Position numbers and translations under genes: made by a program
NCBI GenBank assembly: GCA_937958735.1
Contig: CALGNG010000117.1
Coordinates: 1-8,142, forward strand
Length of the DNA stretch: 8,142 nt
From: an uncultured Aquimarina sp.
GTDB taxonomy: Bacteria > Bacteroidota > Bacteroidia > Flavobacteriales > Flavobacteriaceae
Reading direction: 5' to 3'
The notes under the pieces: generated by a model
The model's input: only the letters and a program-made list of their open reading frames with translations
What the model was told of the DNA's origin: nothing
The model's database searches: none
Shown: piece after piece, positions 1 through 6,314 of the stretch
Numbering within the stretch: the stretch's first letter is position 1
Layout: every line of letters starts with the position of its first letter

Positions 1-177
1 AAAACCAAAATTTTCAGTATTTAATAACATTATAGCCTCTCCTCCGTTAAAAATAAGCATATGTTTGCGGTAATCTTATGGCAGAGACAGCCCTTCTAGA
101 GAGGCTTCAAACTGATTAAACTCTTCAAAGATAACATCCTGGTCATTAGCCTCAAAAGTAATTTCTATTGGATTCAT
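1..177 (-). pseudogene. SUKH (SMI1/KNR4-like) immunity protein paralogue 2, nonsense-interrupted, cut by window edge
   Basis: ATG at 175-177 opens a frame starting MNPIEITFEANDQ and running 33 codons to SLP, where a TAA (76-78) interrupts it. Beyond that stop the same frame continues open to the window edge as DYRKHMLIFNGGEA and so on. The pattern LP-x-DYR.HML..NGG is the N-terminal core of the SMI1/KNR4 (SUKH) superfamily, and the neighbouring paralogue has LPEDYRQHMLDWNGG at the same place, so the stop replaces a Glu codon (GAA to TAA, one base). The start lies 12 bases after the end of the upstream paralogue, implying one transcript. SUKH members are known as immunity proteins against secreted nuclease-type toxins; that role here is inference. 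The C-terminal half is outside the window, so whether it carries more lesions is unknown. Readthrough or a TTG/ATG restart downstream cannot be excluded. Confidence 0.7.
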
Positions 178-189
178 AACATTATTTGC

Positions 190-625
190 TTAATCTTCAT
201 CTAAATCATATACTTCAATAAAATGCTCTAAGAATTGGCTAAAAGTAGATGACATTAATGTAATCCTTCTGAAAACATTACATTAATGTTACCATAGGTA
301 TTGTCATTTTCTAAAGACATTAATATTGCCCCCTCCTCTTGTTCTGCCTATTGGTATATGGTTATCAGATAAAGCAGAAGCTAATGCAGTCATTTTTGTA
401 AAAATCGTACTATTATCATGAATAATAGGGTATAAACCTAACAAACCATAATCTGGAAAATTCACATGTTCTAAATTATATTGATTTACACCGCCACCAT
501 TCCAATCAAGCATATGCTGTCTATAGTCTTCAGGCAATGAATTTATAAGGGTTTGTTCAAAAGCATCTAATTCTTCTATGGAAATTATCTGAACATTATC
601 CCTAATTTAAAAACTTTACAATCAT
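190..625 (-). pseudogene. SUKH (SMI1/KNR4-like) immunity protein paralogue 1, frameshifted
   Basis: The longest intact piece (304 to about 606) reads DNVQIISIEELDAFEQTLIN, then SLPEDYRQHMLDWNGGGVNQ, ending in PIGRTRGGGNI, the SMI1/KNR4 (SUKH) fold pattern. There is no ATG in that piece. An ATG at 623-625 encodes MIVKFLN in another frame, then hits TAG, so a first shift lies near 600-612. A second shift is at the C5 run 329-333: with one C less the frame continues as GGAILMSLENDNTYGNINVMFSEG. A third lies near 265-276, after which TLMSSTFSQFLEHFIEVYD and LDED finish at TAA 190-192. Reassembled, the protein is about 144 residues, normal for a SUKH protein, and collinear with the paralogue downstream. 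The start is 2 bases after the stop of the upstream gene. SUKH proteins neutralise polymorphic toxins; that this one did is inferred. Clustered sequencing error is possible but the housekeeping genes alongside are clean. Confidence 0.75.
252..289. repeat. 13-bp perfect inverted repeat inside the SUKH pseudogene
   Basis: Arms ACATTAATGTAAT (252-264) and ATTACATTAATGT (277-289) are perfect reverse complements separated by 12 bases. The third frameshift of the SUKH paralogue falls in or beside the spacer, so the hairpin may have promoted the slip. In an intact gene it would be coding sequence for NINVM and TLMS, so a regulatory role is not needed to explain it. Confidence 0.6.
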
Positions 626-627
626 TT

Positions 628-1292
628 TTATTTACTTACCTTAAATGCTACCCACAACTCATTAACCTCCTCTTGATTAGGTACATTCTCAAAATACCAC
701 TCATTTTTTTCGTTATATTTTGACTTATCTATATAGGCTAAAAAATCATCCTCGATTGAAGGCAATCTTAATTTTTGAATTTTTACCATTCCATATAGTT
801 CTGATAATTCTAAATGGTCACGTCCTAATAAGATATAATCACCATTTACAACTATTTTAATTAAAGATTCGTAAGGATGATCTAAATGCTTAAATTTTTG
901 TAACTCTTCGGTATCTTTATATACTTCCCAATAAATAAATAAATAAATAAATAGATGAATACACGAGTTAAATCACTATGCTTCCCGATTTCTATAGAAG
1001 GTATTAATTCTTCTATATAATCAATCAATTCCTCATATTTTGGCAATTCTGGTAGCCAAGAAGGATTAATATTGGGAAATAGATTTAAATCACTATTAAT
1101 GTTACCTTGCAAGAAAGAAACATATTTATTTAATTCTTGGGCATATTGGTAAACCCTATTTGTACCATCAATAAATAGTAATAAACTTGATATATTATTG
1201 GGCGGAGTCACTCCAAATTCCCTACTATTAATTTTAGGTTTTTTTAAAAAAAACTCCTGTATTATACTATCCAATTTTTTATCTCTATCCAT
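628..1292 (-). pseudogene. Unknown protein of about 220 residues, frame broken at a tetranucleotide repeat (possibly phase-variable)
   Basis: ATG at 1290-1292 opens a frame beginning MDRDKKLDSIIQEFFLKKP. It runs 136 codons and stops at 882 after reading out of a TATT repeat into IGKYIKIPKSYKNLSI, which looks like out-of-frame translation. Immediately after the repeat another frame is open for about 100 codons: WEVYKDTEELQKFKHLDHPY, later NGDYILLGRDHLELSELYGM, ending NELWVAFKVSK with TAA at 628-630. Six repeat units (930-953) leave the halves out of frame; four or seven units would join them into about 218 or 222 residues. The protein has no signal peptide. I do not recognise the family; its place directly upstream of two SUKH paralogues suggests an immunity or toxin-associated role, which is inference. 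It starts 9 bases after the upstream remnant and ends 2 bases before the next ATG. Confidence 0.7.
930..953. repeat. Tetranucleotide microsatellite, six AATA units (TATT on the coding strand)
   Basis: Six exact tandem AATA copies (24 bases) lie inside the unknown gene and encode IYLFIYLF on the minus strand. The unit length is not a multiple of three, so gain or loss of one unit shifts the reading frame. The current count separates two open halves; four or seven units restore a single frame. This is the architecture of a contingency (phase-variation) tract, although six units is short for a highly mutable one. Confidence 0.9.
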
Positions 1293-1301
1293 TTTATTTT
1301 T

Positions 1302-1460
1302 TTATCTAATATCTAACTTATGAAACTTTATTACCCACTGAAAAACCTCTTCAAGGTTACTATAATCCTTATTTAATTTAGGAGGGTTAAAACCTATTCT
1401 TTCATTACTTAGCAACGTGAAATTTACTTTTTTATCATGTGGTGCAAAGAGATGAGCTCC
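1302..1460 (-). pseudogene. Headless C-terminal remnant of an unrecognised gene
   Basis: The frame is open for 52 codons directly after two consecutive stop codons and ends at TAA 1302-1304. It reads GAHLFAPHDKKVNFTLLSNE and continues through RIGFNPPKLNKDYSNLEEVF to QWVIKFHKLDIR. The composition looks like real protein rather than AT-rich noise, but there is no ATG; the only start-like codon is a TTG at the Leu of TLLS. It ends 9 bases before the start of the next gene and shares its strand, so it looks like the 3' end of the first gene of the cassette whose body was deleted. I do not recognise the family; it could have been a toxin C-terminus or another immunity gene. Confidence 0.45.
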
Positions 1461-1514
1461 TTATTAATTTTTAATATCCCAATATTATATATTATGCTTA
1501 ATTTATATTTTACA

Positions 1515-1554
1515 AAAAGGACGACAGCAATACTAGTATTGCTGTCGTCCTTTT
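1515..1554. terminator. Perfect 40-bp palindromic terminator after the ABC-F gene
   Basis: The sequence 1515-1554 equals its own reverse complement, centred on ACTAGT, with a GC-rich core (GGACGACAGC) and A4/T4 ends. Read on the minus strand the hairpin is followed by TTTTTG, giving a strong rho-independent terminator 52 bases beyond the ABC-F stop. It also separates the housekeeping genes from the broken cassette on the left. Confidence 0.85.
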
Positions 1555-1606
1555 ACGTCGGTACTACTTTCTATAGTGATGTTATTAAAAAGAGTGGTAA
1601 ATAATT

Positions 1607-3244
1607 TTATTTCTTCAAGTTTATTTCTGCGATACTCTTTATTTTATTACGCTCTAAAAAAGCATCTATGGTCTCGAAATGTTCTACTACTCGCTGTTCC
1701 TTAAATTCGAATACTTTTTGCGACAAGCCTCCTAGAAAATCCCTGTCGTGAGATACCAGGATTAAGGTTCCGTCGAAATCCAATAAGGCTTCCTTTAGCA
1801 CGTCTTTTGATTTTAAATCTAAGTGATTGGTAGGCTCATCCAATATTAATAAATTCACTGGTTCTAACAATAACTTAACCATTGCCAAACGTGTTTTTTC
1901 TCCTCCAGAAAGTACACTTACTTTTTTATCTATATCGTCGCCTTTAAACATAAACCTACCCAAAATATTTTTAATTTGGGTGCGCACATCCCCTTTTGCA
2001 ACCTCGTCTACGGTCTGAAAAATAGTTAGTTGCGGATCTAATAACGAAGCTTGGTTTTGAGCAAAATATCCCACCTTAACATTATGCCCTAGTGTACAAC
2101 TTCCTTCTATCTCTATTTCGTTTAAAATGGCTTTAATCATCGTAGATTTCCCCTCTCCGTTTCTTCCTACAAAAGATACTTTTTCGCCTCTTGCTATAGA
2201 CATATTGGCTTCTTGAAAAACAACTGTATCTCCATACGATTTGGAAACGTCTTTTACTGTAACAGGATAATCTCCAGAGCGTGGTGCGGCAGGAAAACTA
2301 AGTTTTAGGGCAGAGTTATCTACTTCGTCAATTTCTATAATTTCCAATTTCTCCAGCATGCGCTCTCTAGAGGATACTTGATTGGTTTTAGAATAGGTGC
2401 CTTTAAAACGATCTATAAATGTTTGGTTATCCGCTATAAATTTTTGTTGTTCTTCGTATGCTTTTATTTGATGCGACCTTCGATCTTCTCGTAATTGTAA
2501 GTAATGGGAGTATTTGGCTTTATAATCGTAAATACGCCCCATGGTTACCTCTATAGTTCTATTGGTTATAGCGTCTATAAAAGCCCTATCGTGAGAAATT
2601 ACCATAACGGCATCTGCTTTGTTAAGTAAAAAGTCTTCTAACCAAATTACAGATTCTATGTCTATGTGGTTGGTTGGCTCGTCTAATAAAATTAAATCTG
2701 GTTTTTGAAGTAGTATTTTGGCTAGTTCTATACGCATGCGCCACCCTCCACTAAACTCGTTAGTTTGTCTTGTAAAATCTTCCTGTCTAAAGCCTAGCCC
2801 TTTTAAGGCTTTTTCTACTTCTGCATCATAATTTACCTCTTCTAAAGCATAAAATTTTTCCCCTAGTTCCGATACTTTTTCTATAATACGCATATAGGCA
2901 TCGCTTTCGTAGTCGGTACGGGTTTCTAATTCTTTATTTAACTTATCCATTTCGTCCCGCATTTCGAATACGTGCTTGTAGGCTTTTGCTGCTTCTTCAA
3001 AAACCGTACAGTTGTCTTGGGTAAGCAAATGTTGTGGCAAATAGGCTATTACGGTGTCTTTTGGTGCGCGTACATGTCCTCTTGTTGCCTTTTGCGCTCC
3101 GGCTACAATCTTCATCATCGTAGATTTTCCCGCTCCATTCTTACCCATTAGAGCAATCTTATCCGTAGGGTTAATTATAAAAGATACGTCTTTAAACAGG
3201 GTAGTTCCACTAAATTCTACCGCTAAATTATCTACTGCAATCAT
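1607..3244 (-). CDS. ABC-F family ATP-binding cassette protein (ribosome-associated ATPase)
   Basis: This 545-residue protein has two ABC domains in one chain and no membrane segment, the ABC-F layout. Domain 1 shows Walker A GKNGAGKST (34-42), signature FSGGW (164-168), Walker B LILLDEP (184-190, catalytic E189) and H-loop H218. Domain 2 shows Walker A GRNGEGKST (360-368), LSGGE (445-449), LLILDEP (465-471, E470) and H499. A charged linker with the SSRERMLEKLE stretch lies between them (about 240-315), as expected for the segment that contacts the ribosomal peptidyl-transferase area. All catalytic residues are present. ABC-F proteins bind the ribosomal E site and modulate translation; some protect against antibiotics. 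Which subfamily this is cannot be settled by eye, and the length fits the general housekeeping members. It sits between two terminators, so it is probably transcribed alone. Confidence 0.93.
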   Translation of the reverse strand: MIAVDNLAVEFSGTTLFKDVSFIINPTDKIALMGKNGAGKSTMMKIVAGAQKATRGHVRAPKDTVIAYLPQHLLTQDNCTVFEEAAKAYKHVFEMRDEMDKLNKELETRTDYESDAYMRIIEKVSELGEKFYALEEVNYDAEVEKALKGLGFRQEDFTRQTNEFSGGWRMRIELAKILLQKPDLILLDEPTNHIDIESVIWLEDFLLNKADAVMVISHDRAFIDAITNRTIEVTMGRIYDYKAKYSHYLQLREDRRSHQIKAYEEQQKFIADNQTFIDRFKGTYSKTNQVSSRERMLEKLEIIEIDEVDNSALKLSFPAAPRSGDYPVTVKDVSKSYGDTVVFQEANMSIARGEKVSFVGRNGEGKSTMIKAILNEIEIEGSCTLGHNVKVGYFAQNQASLLDPQLTIFQTVDEVAKGDVRTQIKNILGRFMFKGDDIDKKVSVLSGGEKTRLAMVKLLLEPVNLLILDEPTNHLDLKSKDVLKEALLDFDGTLILVSHDRDFLGGLSQKVFEFKEQRVVEHFETIDAFLERNKIKSIAEINLKK

Positions 3245-3262
3245 TGTATAGTATTAAGGTTT

Positions 3263-3270
3263 CAAAACTA
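3263..3270 (-). promoter_or_regulatory. Possible -7 element of the ABC-F gene
   Basis: On the minus strand this reads TAGTTTTG, matching the Bacteroidota -7 pattern TAnnTTTG, 18 bases before the ATG. No TTG stands 17-23 bases upstream, so it is weak, but the gene needs its own promoter because a terminator separates it from queA. Confidence 0.3.
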
Positions 3271-3331
3271 CTAAAAAAGTGTTGGAGTTCTCTATTTTAG
3301 GTTATTCTAATCCTAAAAATAAACAACAAAG

Positions 3332-3364
3332 AAAAGCCTCATAGTTTTTAACTATGAGGCTTTT
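3332..3364. terminator. Terminator after queA
   Basis: Perfect 15-bp arms (3332-3346 and 3350-3364) with a 3-base loop form a hairpin with GCCTCATAG in the stem. On the minus strand it ends in TTTTCTTTG and lies 25 bases beyond the queA stop. The A/T-flanked arms would let it work in both directions. Confidence 0.85.
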
Positions 3365-3389
3365 TAAAATTATTAAGGGTTTGCTTTAG

Positions 3390-4439
3390 TTATATTATTA
3401 ACATTGCATCTCCGTAGCTATAAAATTTATAGTTTTCTTTTACTGCTTCTTCGTAAGCTTTCTTCATTAAATCGTGACCTGCAAAGGCAGATACCATCAT
3501 TAACAATGTAGATTTTGGGGTATGAAAGTTAGTAATCATGCAATTTGCAATACTAAAATCGTAGGGAGGAAAAATAAATTTATTGGTCCATCCTCCAAAT
3601 TCGTTTAAGGTGTTTTGAGAAGATACTGCACTTTCTAAAGTACGCATTACTGTAGTCCCTACAGCACAAATTCTTCTTTTCTCTGTTATAGCATTATTTA
3701 CTATTTCTACTGCTTCCGAATTTATTTCGGCTTGCTCACTATCCATTTTATGTTTAGATAAATCTTCCACTTCTACAGGGCTAAATGTACCTAGACCAAC
3801 ATGTAAGGTTACTTCTGCAAAATCTACACCTTTAATTTCTAAGCGTTTTAATAGGTGCTTAGAAAAGTGAAGTCCTGCCGTAGGAGCTGCTACAGCACCT
3901 TCGTTTTTAGCATATATGGTTTGGTAACGCTCCTGGTCCGAAGCTTCTACTTCTCTCTTAATATATTTAGGAAGTGGCGTTTCTCCTAATTCTTTAAGTT
4001 TTGCTCTAAATTCTTCATAAGAACCGTCGTATAAGAAACGTAATGTACGTCCTCTAGAGGTAGTATTATCTATCACCTCTGCTACCAATGTCTCGTCATC
4101 CCCAAAATACAGTTTGTTACCAATACGTATTTTACGTGCTGGATCTACTAAAACATCCCACAAACGGGTTTCTGGATTTAATTCGCGTAACAAAAACACT
4201 TCTATACGTGCTCCTGTTTTTTCTTTATTACCAAATAAACGTGCCGGAAATACTTTTGTATTATTTAAAACCATTACATCTTTTTCATCAAAATAGGTAA
4301 TTAGGTCTTTAAAATGCTTATGTTCAATAGTTCCTTCTTTTCGATTTACAACCATTAAACGAGACTCATCTCTGTTTTCCGATGGATACTCCGCTAATAA
4401 TTCTTCAGGTAATTCAAAATCGAAATGTGATAACTTCAT
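3390..4439 (-). CDS. queA: S-adenosylmethionine:tRNA ribosyltransferase-isomerase QueA
   Basis: QueA transfers and isomerises the ribosyl moiety of S-adenosylmethionine onto 7-aminomethyl-7-deazaguanine at the tRNA wobble position, giving epoxyqueuosine, the penultimate step of queuosine synthesis in the cytoplasm. The 349-residue protein has the family's usual length and its conserved blocks in order: [11 protein letters not shown] (58-68), ETPLPKYI (153-160), [20 protein letters not shown] followed by HF (171-192), HVGLGTF (213-219), HKMDSE (230-235), [10 protein letters not shown] (261-270), [12 protein letters not shown] (303-314) and FYSYGDAM (339-346). The ATG start gives [19 protein letters not shown], the typical QueA N-terminus. 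It is monocistronic, with a promoter at 4463-4494 and a terminator at 3332-3364. No other queuosine gene is in the window. Confidence 0.97.
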   Translation of the reverse strand: MKLSHFDFELPEELLAEYPSENRDESRLMVVNRKEGTIEHKHFKDLITYFDEKDVMVLNNTKVFPARLFGNKEKTGARIEVFLLRELNPETRLWDVLVDPARKIRIGNKLYFGDDETLVAEVIDNTTSRGRTLRFLYDGSYEEFRAKLKELGETPLPKYIKREVEASDQERYQTIYAKNEGAVAAPTAGLHFSKHLLKRLEIKGVDFAEVTLHVGLGTFSPVEVEDLSKHKMDSEQAEINSEAVEIVNNAITEKRRICAVGTTVMRTLESAVSSQNTLNEFGGWTNKFIFPPYDFSIANCMITNFHTPKSTLLMMVSAFAGHDLMKKAYEEAVKENYKFYSYGDAMLII

Positions 4440-4462
4440 AGGTTATGATTTTTTAAGAACGG

Positions 4463-4494
4463 CAAATATACAATCTGAGCATAGGGGTTGTCAA
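4463..4494 (-). promoter_or_regulatory. Flavobacterial promoter of queA
   Basis: On the minus strand TTG (4492-4494, within CTTGAC) is followed after 21 bases by TATATTTG (4463-4470), an exact match to the Bacteroidota consensus TTG-N17-23-TAnnTTTG. The -7 box lies 23 bases before the queA ATG, leaving a short leader. Confidence 0.65.
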
Positions 4495-4780
4495 GTGTTT
4501 ACCTATTTATTTTTAGAATAACAAAAAAATATCCTTATATATTATACTATTTTAGTTTTTACCAGACTAAATAACTCTTTGTTTTTTGCTTTCCTCTTAA
4601 AAATTACAGCTATTTACAGCAGGTATTTAACTCTAAATTCTGCGCTATTAATAGTGGAATAGTTAATTAAAAATAAGAAAATTTAAGAGCCCTCTCTCTT
4701 ACAAACGCCAGACTGATTAATTATTTTACAAATAAAAAAAAATAGATAATCTTAAAAAGTTTATTTTTTCTTTAAAATTA
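4495..4780. other. Intergenic stretch with no recognisable feature
   Basis: The gap between queA and the protease gene spans about 470 bases. Apart from the queA promoter at its left and the protease terminators at its right it is very AT-rich, with stops in all frames. I see no tRNA, riboswitch or protein remnant. A short imperfect duplication (ACAGCTATTT next to ACAGCAGGTATTT near 4606-4628) is the only structure noticed. Confidence 0.6.
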
Positions 4781-4784
4781 AAAC

Positions 4785-4809
4785 TTCTTAGCATAGGCTA
4801 TGCTAAGAA
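4785..4809. terminator. Second hairpin downstream of the protease gene
   Basis: Perfect 12-bp arms TTCTTAGCATAG (4785-4796) and CTATGCTAAGAA (4798-4809) flank a single central G. On the minus strand it is followed by GTTTTAATTTT. It directly follows the first protease terminator, so it may serve as a backup terminator or protect the mRNA 3' end. Confidence 0.55.
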
Positions 4810-4811
4810 AA

Positions 4812-4873
4812 AAGGCTGTCCTAAAAGGTAAATTCTCATCAAAAAACTCTTATCCCTTTTTTAGACAGCCTTG
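4812..4873 (-). terminator. Terminator after the astacin-type protease gene
   Basis: Arms AAGGCTGTC (4812-4820) and GACAGCCTT (4865-4873) pair perfectly, and the adjacent TAAAA/TTTTA bases extend the stem past one bulge. The minus-strand stem is followed by TTTTTTC, and it begins 38 bases beyond the stop codon. Confidence 0.75.
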
Positions 4874-4910
4874 TTTTATAACTAAACTGGTTACTTGTTA
4901 TACATAAGGC

Positions 4911-6140
4911 TTACTGCCCACATTGCCCTTCTCTAATCCAGCCTCCGTTAACTCTCCTGTAAAGACTCCCTCTAAAGGTTACCGTATCGCCTATTTGATA
5001 GCTTATTGCTCTATTAAAAGCAGCTACACCTTCGCAGATATCTGCAGTATCGCTTGCACATTCTCTAAGTAAATTCCATCTAGAAAAATCTCTTTCGAAC
5101 AAAAACCCTCTAAAAGTTACTTTATCCCCTACTTGGTAGCTTTGAGCTATATCAAATTCTTCTACTCCGTCACAAGCATTTGTTGGATTGGTTGGGTTAG
5201 TTACTGTTACAGTTTCCTCTTCTTCCTCTTCCTCTTCCTCTTCTTCCTCTGTACTAGTACTAGTATCGGCACTTGGGTAAGCTTGATTTGTTCCTGCTAT
5301 ATCGCCATCTGATAATCTACCCGAACTTCTTGGTAATACATTTCCACTTAAATCTACTATTGTAGGCTGTCTATTTCTTGAAAAAGTAAACGATCCGTAC
5401 ATCATAATAGAATTTTTATCTAACTCTGCTGTTAAAGGGACAGAATTGTTTGCTATAAAAAATTGATCTTCGGCATTAGGAATAATGTTTTCGAAGTTAA
5501 CTTTTACAGAATCGTCTCTATCTGCTCTATTTTGCTCGTGTATAAACCCTAGTGTATGCCCTATTTCGTGTATAATTACAGACAGTGGCGCATTACTTCC
5601 AAAACGTAAAATACCTCTATTACCTTGTACTCCTAAAGAGGCTACCCCACAAGAGCAATTGTCTCCTGTACGTTCTACATTTACATAAAAAGTTTCGTTG
5701 GTCCTTTCTTTAAATTGAATTCCTGTTTTAGATTCCCATTCTTGTATTGCATTTTGGAAACTCACCTTCATAACATCGGTTAGGTTCCCTATTCTATAAA
5801 TTACTGTATTGTTTGGCCATTTACGCACTTGCCCGCTTCCTAAAATAGTTATTCCAGATCTTGTAGGCAGTCTTGGAATTATAACTTCTGGTGCATTAGG
5901 GCTGTCAAAATTAGATTCGAAAAGCACCATATCGCTACCTGCTCCTCCTAGTAAAAAAGTACCGTCTTCTTGCTCTAAAACGGGTACTTCGCTCCCCATT
6001 AAACTTCGTGTTTGTATATTATTAATAGCCGCTGGAGTATCTGTTAAATCTGGTGTTCCTGTTAAATCTGTTTTCTCTGTTTCGCAAGACCATAATGCAC
6101 ATAGCAAAGCCACTAGGCTTAGTAATTTAATTGTTTTCAT
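4911..6140 (-). CDS. Surface lipoprotein astacin-type (M12A) zinc metalloprotease with C-terminal repeats
   Basis: The 409-residue protein starts with a lipoprotein signal, hydrophobic residues 4-16 and lipobox ALWSC with C19, followed by acidic ETEKTD, the kind of sequence that sends Bacteroidota lipoproteins to the cell surface. A propeptide-like region (about 20-105) precedes an astacin catalytic domain: RKWPNNTVIYRI at its start, CSCG (162-165), zinc motif HEIGHTLGFIHEQNR (191-205; ligands H191, H195, H201, catalytic E192) and Met-turn SIMMYG (244-249, with Y248). All key residues are present. After about residue 290 come TSTST, twelve glutamates (298-309) and TNPTNPTN, then two related modules, 323-361 and 369-407, each bounded by cysteines and sharing SYQxGDxVTFRGxLxxR, resembling small carbohydrate-binding modules. 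It is transcribed alone, ending in double hairpins. The relative flavastacin is known from flavobacteria; the substrate here is unknown. Confidence 0.93.
   Translation of the reverse strand: MKTIKLLSLVALLCALWSCETEKTDLTGTPDLTDTPAAINNIQTRSLMGSEVPVLEQEDGTFLLGGAGSDMVLFESNFDSPNAPEVIIPRLPTRSGITILGSGQVRKWPNNTVIYRIGNLTDVMKVSFQNAIQEWESKTGIQFKERTNETFYVNVERTGDNCSCGVASLGVQGNRGILRFGSNAPLSVIIHEIGHTLGFIHEQNRADRDDSVKVNFENIIPNAEDQFFIANNSVPLTAELDKNSIMMYGSFTFSRNRQPTIVDLSGNVLPRSSGRLSDGDIAGTNQAYPSADTSTSTEEEEEEEEEEEETVTVTNPTNPTNACDGVEEFDIAQSYQVGDKVTFRGFLFERDFSRWNLLRECASDTADICEGVAAFNRAISYQIGDTVTFRGSLYRRVNGGWIREGQCGQ
5214..5249 (-). repeat. GAA/GAG purine tract encoding twelve glutamates
   Basis: Twelve consecutive GAA/GAG codons, partly as a repeating GAGGAA hexamer, form the linker between protease domain and C-terminal modules. 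The tract is made of triplets, so slippage would change linker length without breaking the frame. Confidence 0.9.
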
Positions 6141-6225
6141 AATTGTGAGTTTTATTGATTTGTATAGAGTTACAAACGGTTATATCTTAAAATTATTATA
6201 ATATAATTAATTATTAAAAAAGAAA

Positions 6226-6257
6226 ATCCCCAAACCTTGCTAGCAAGGTTTGGGGAT
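6226..6257 (-). terminator. Perfect 32-bp palindromic terminator of the PASTA-pseudouridine synthase operon
   Basis: The block 6226-6257 is an exact palindrome centred on GCTAGC with GGGG/CCCC and CCTTGC in the arms. On the minus strand it is followed by TTCTTTTTT, a classical U-tract. A weaker hairpin (about 6271-6290, AACCC..TAC / GTAGGGTT) lies between it and the stop codon. Confidence 0.85.
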
Positions 6258-6314
6258 AATTTACAAATCTAACCCCTACAGGTAGGGTTTTTCTTGTTTA
6301 AAGCTAAATATAAG

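Noticed and set aside
304..537. A 77-codon stand-alone gene starting at TTG 535-537
   Set aside because: The frame stays open upstream to about 606 and the homologous sequence continues in other frames on both sides, so it is the middle piece of a frameshifted SUKH gene.
882..1292. A complete 136-residue protein
   Set aside because: Its last 18 or so residues come from reading out of the tetranucleotide repeat in the wrong frame; the better continuation ends at 628.
1..1500. Insertion sequence or integrase as cause of the broken region
   Set aside because: No transposase, terminal inverted repeats or target duplication are visible; the lesions are small shifts and one stop.
1827..2018. Plus-strand open frames inside the ABC-F gene (also 3054-3251)
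   Set aside because: They are antisense to Walker and signature motifs of a well-conserved gene and have no protein-like features.
4088..4300. Plus-strand open frames inside queA
   Set aside because: They overlap conserved QueA blocks on the opposite strand and two of them overlap each other in different frames.
4440..4910. CRISPR array, tRNA or riboswitch in the large intergenic gap
   Set aside because: No regularly spaced repeats, cloverleaf or conserved leader structure is seen; only terminators and a promoter.
5485..6201. Plus-strand open frames (5485-5688 and 5809-6201) opposite the protease gene
   Set aside because: The minus-strand gene has signal peptide and full catalytic motif; the opposite frames show none.
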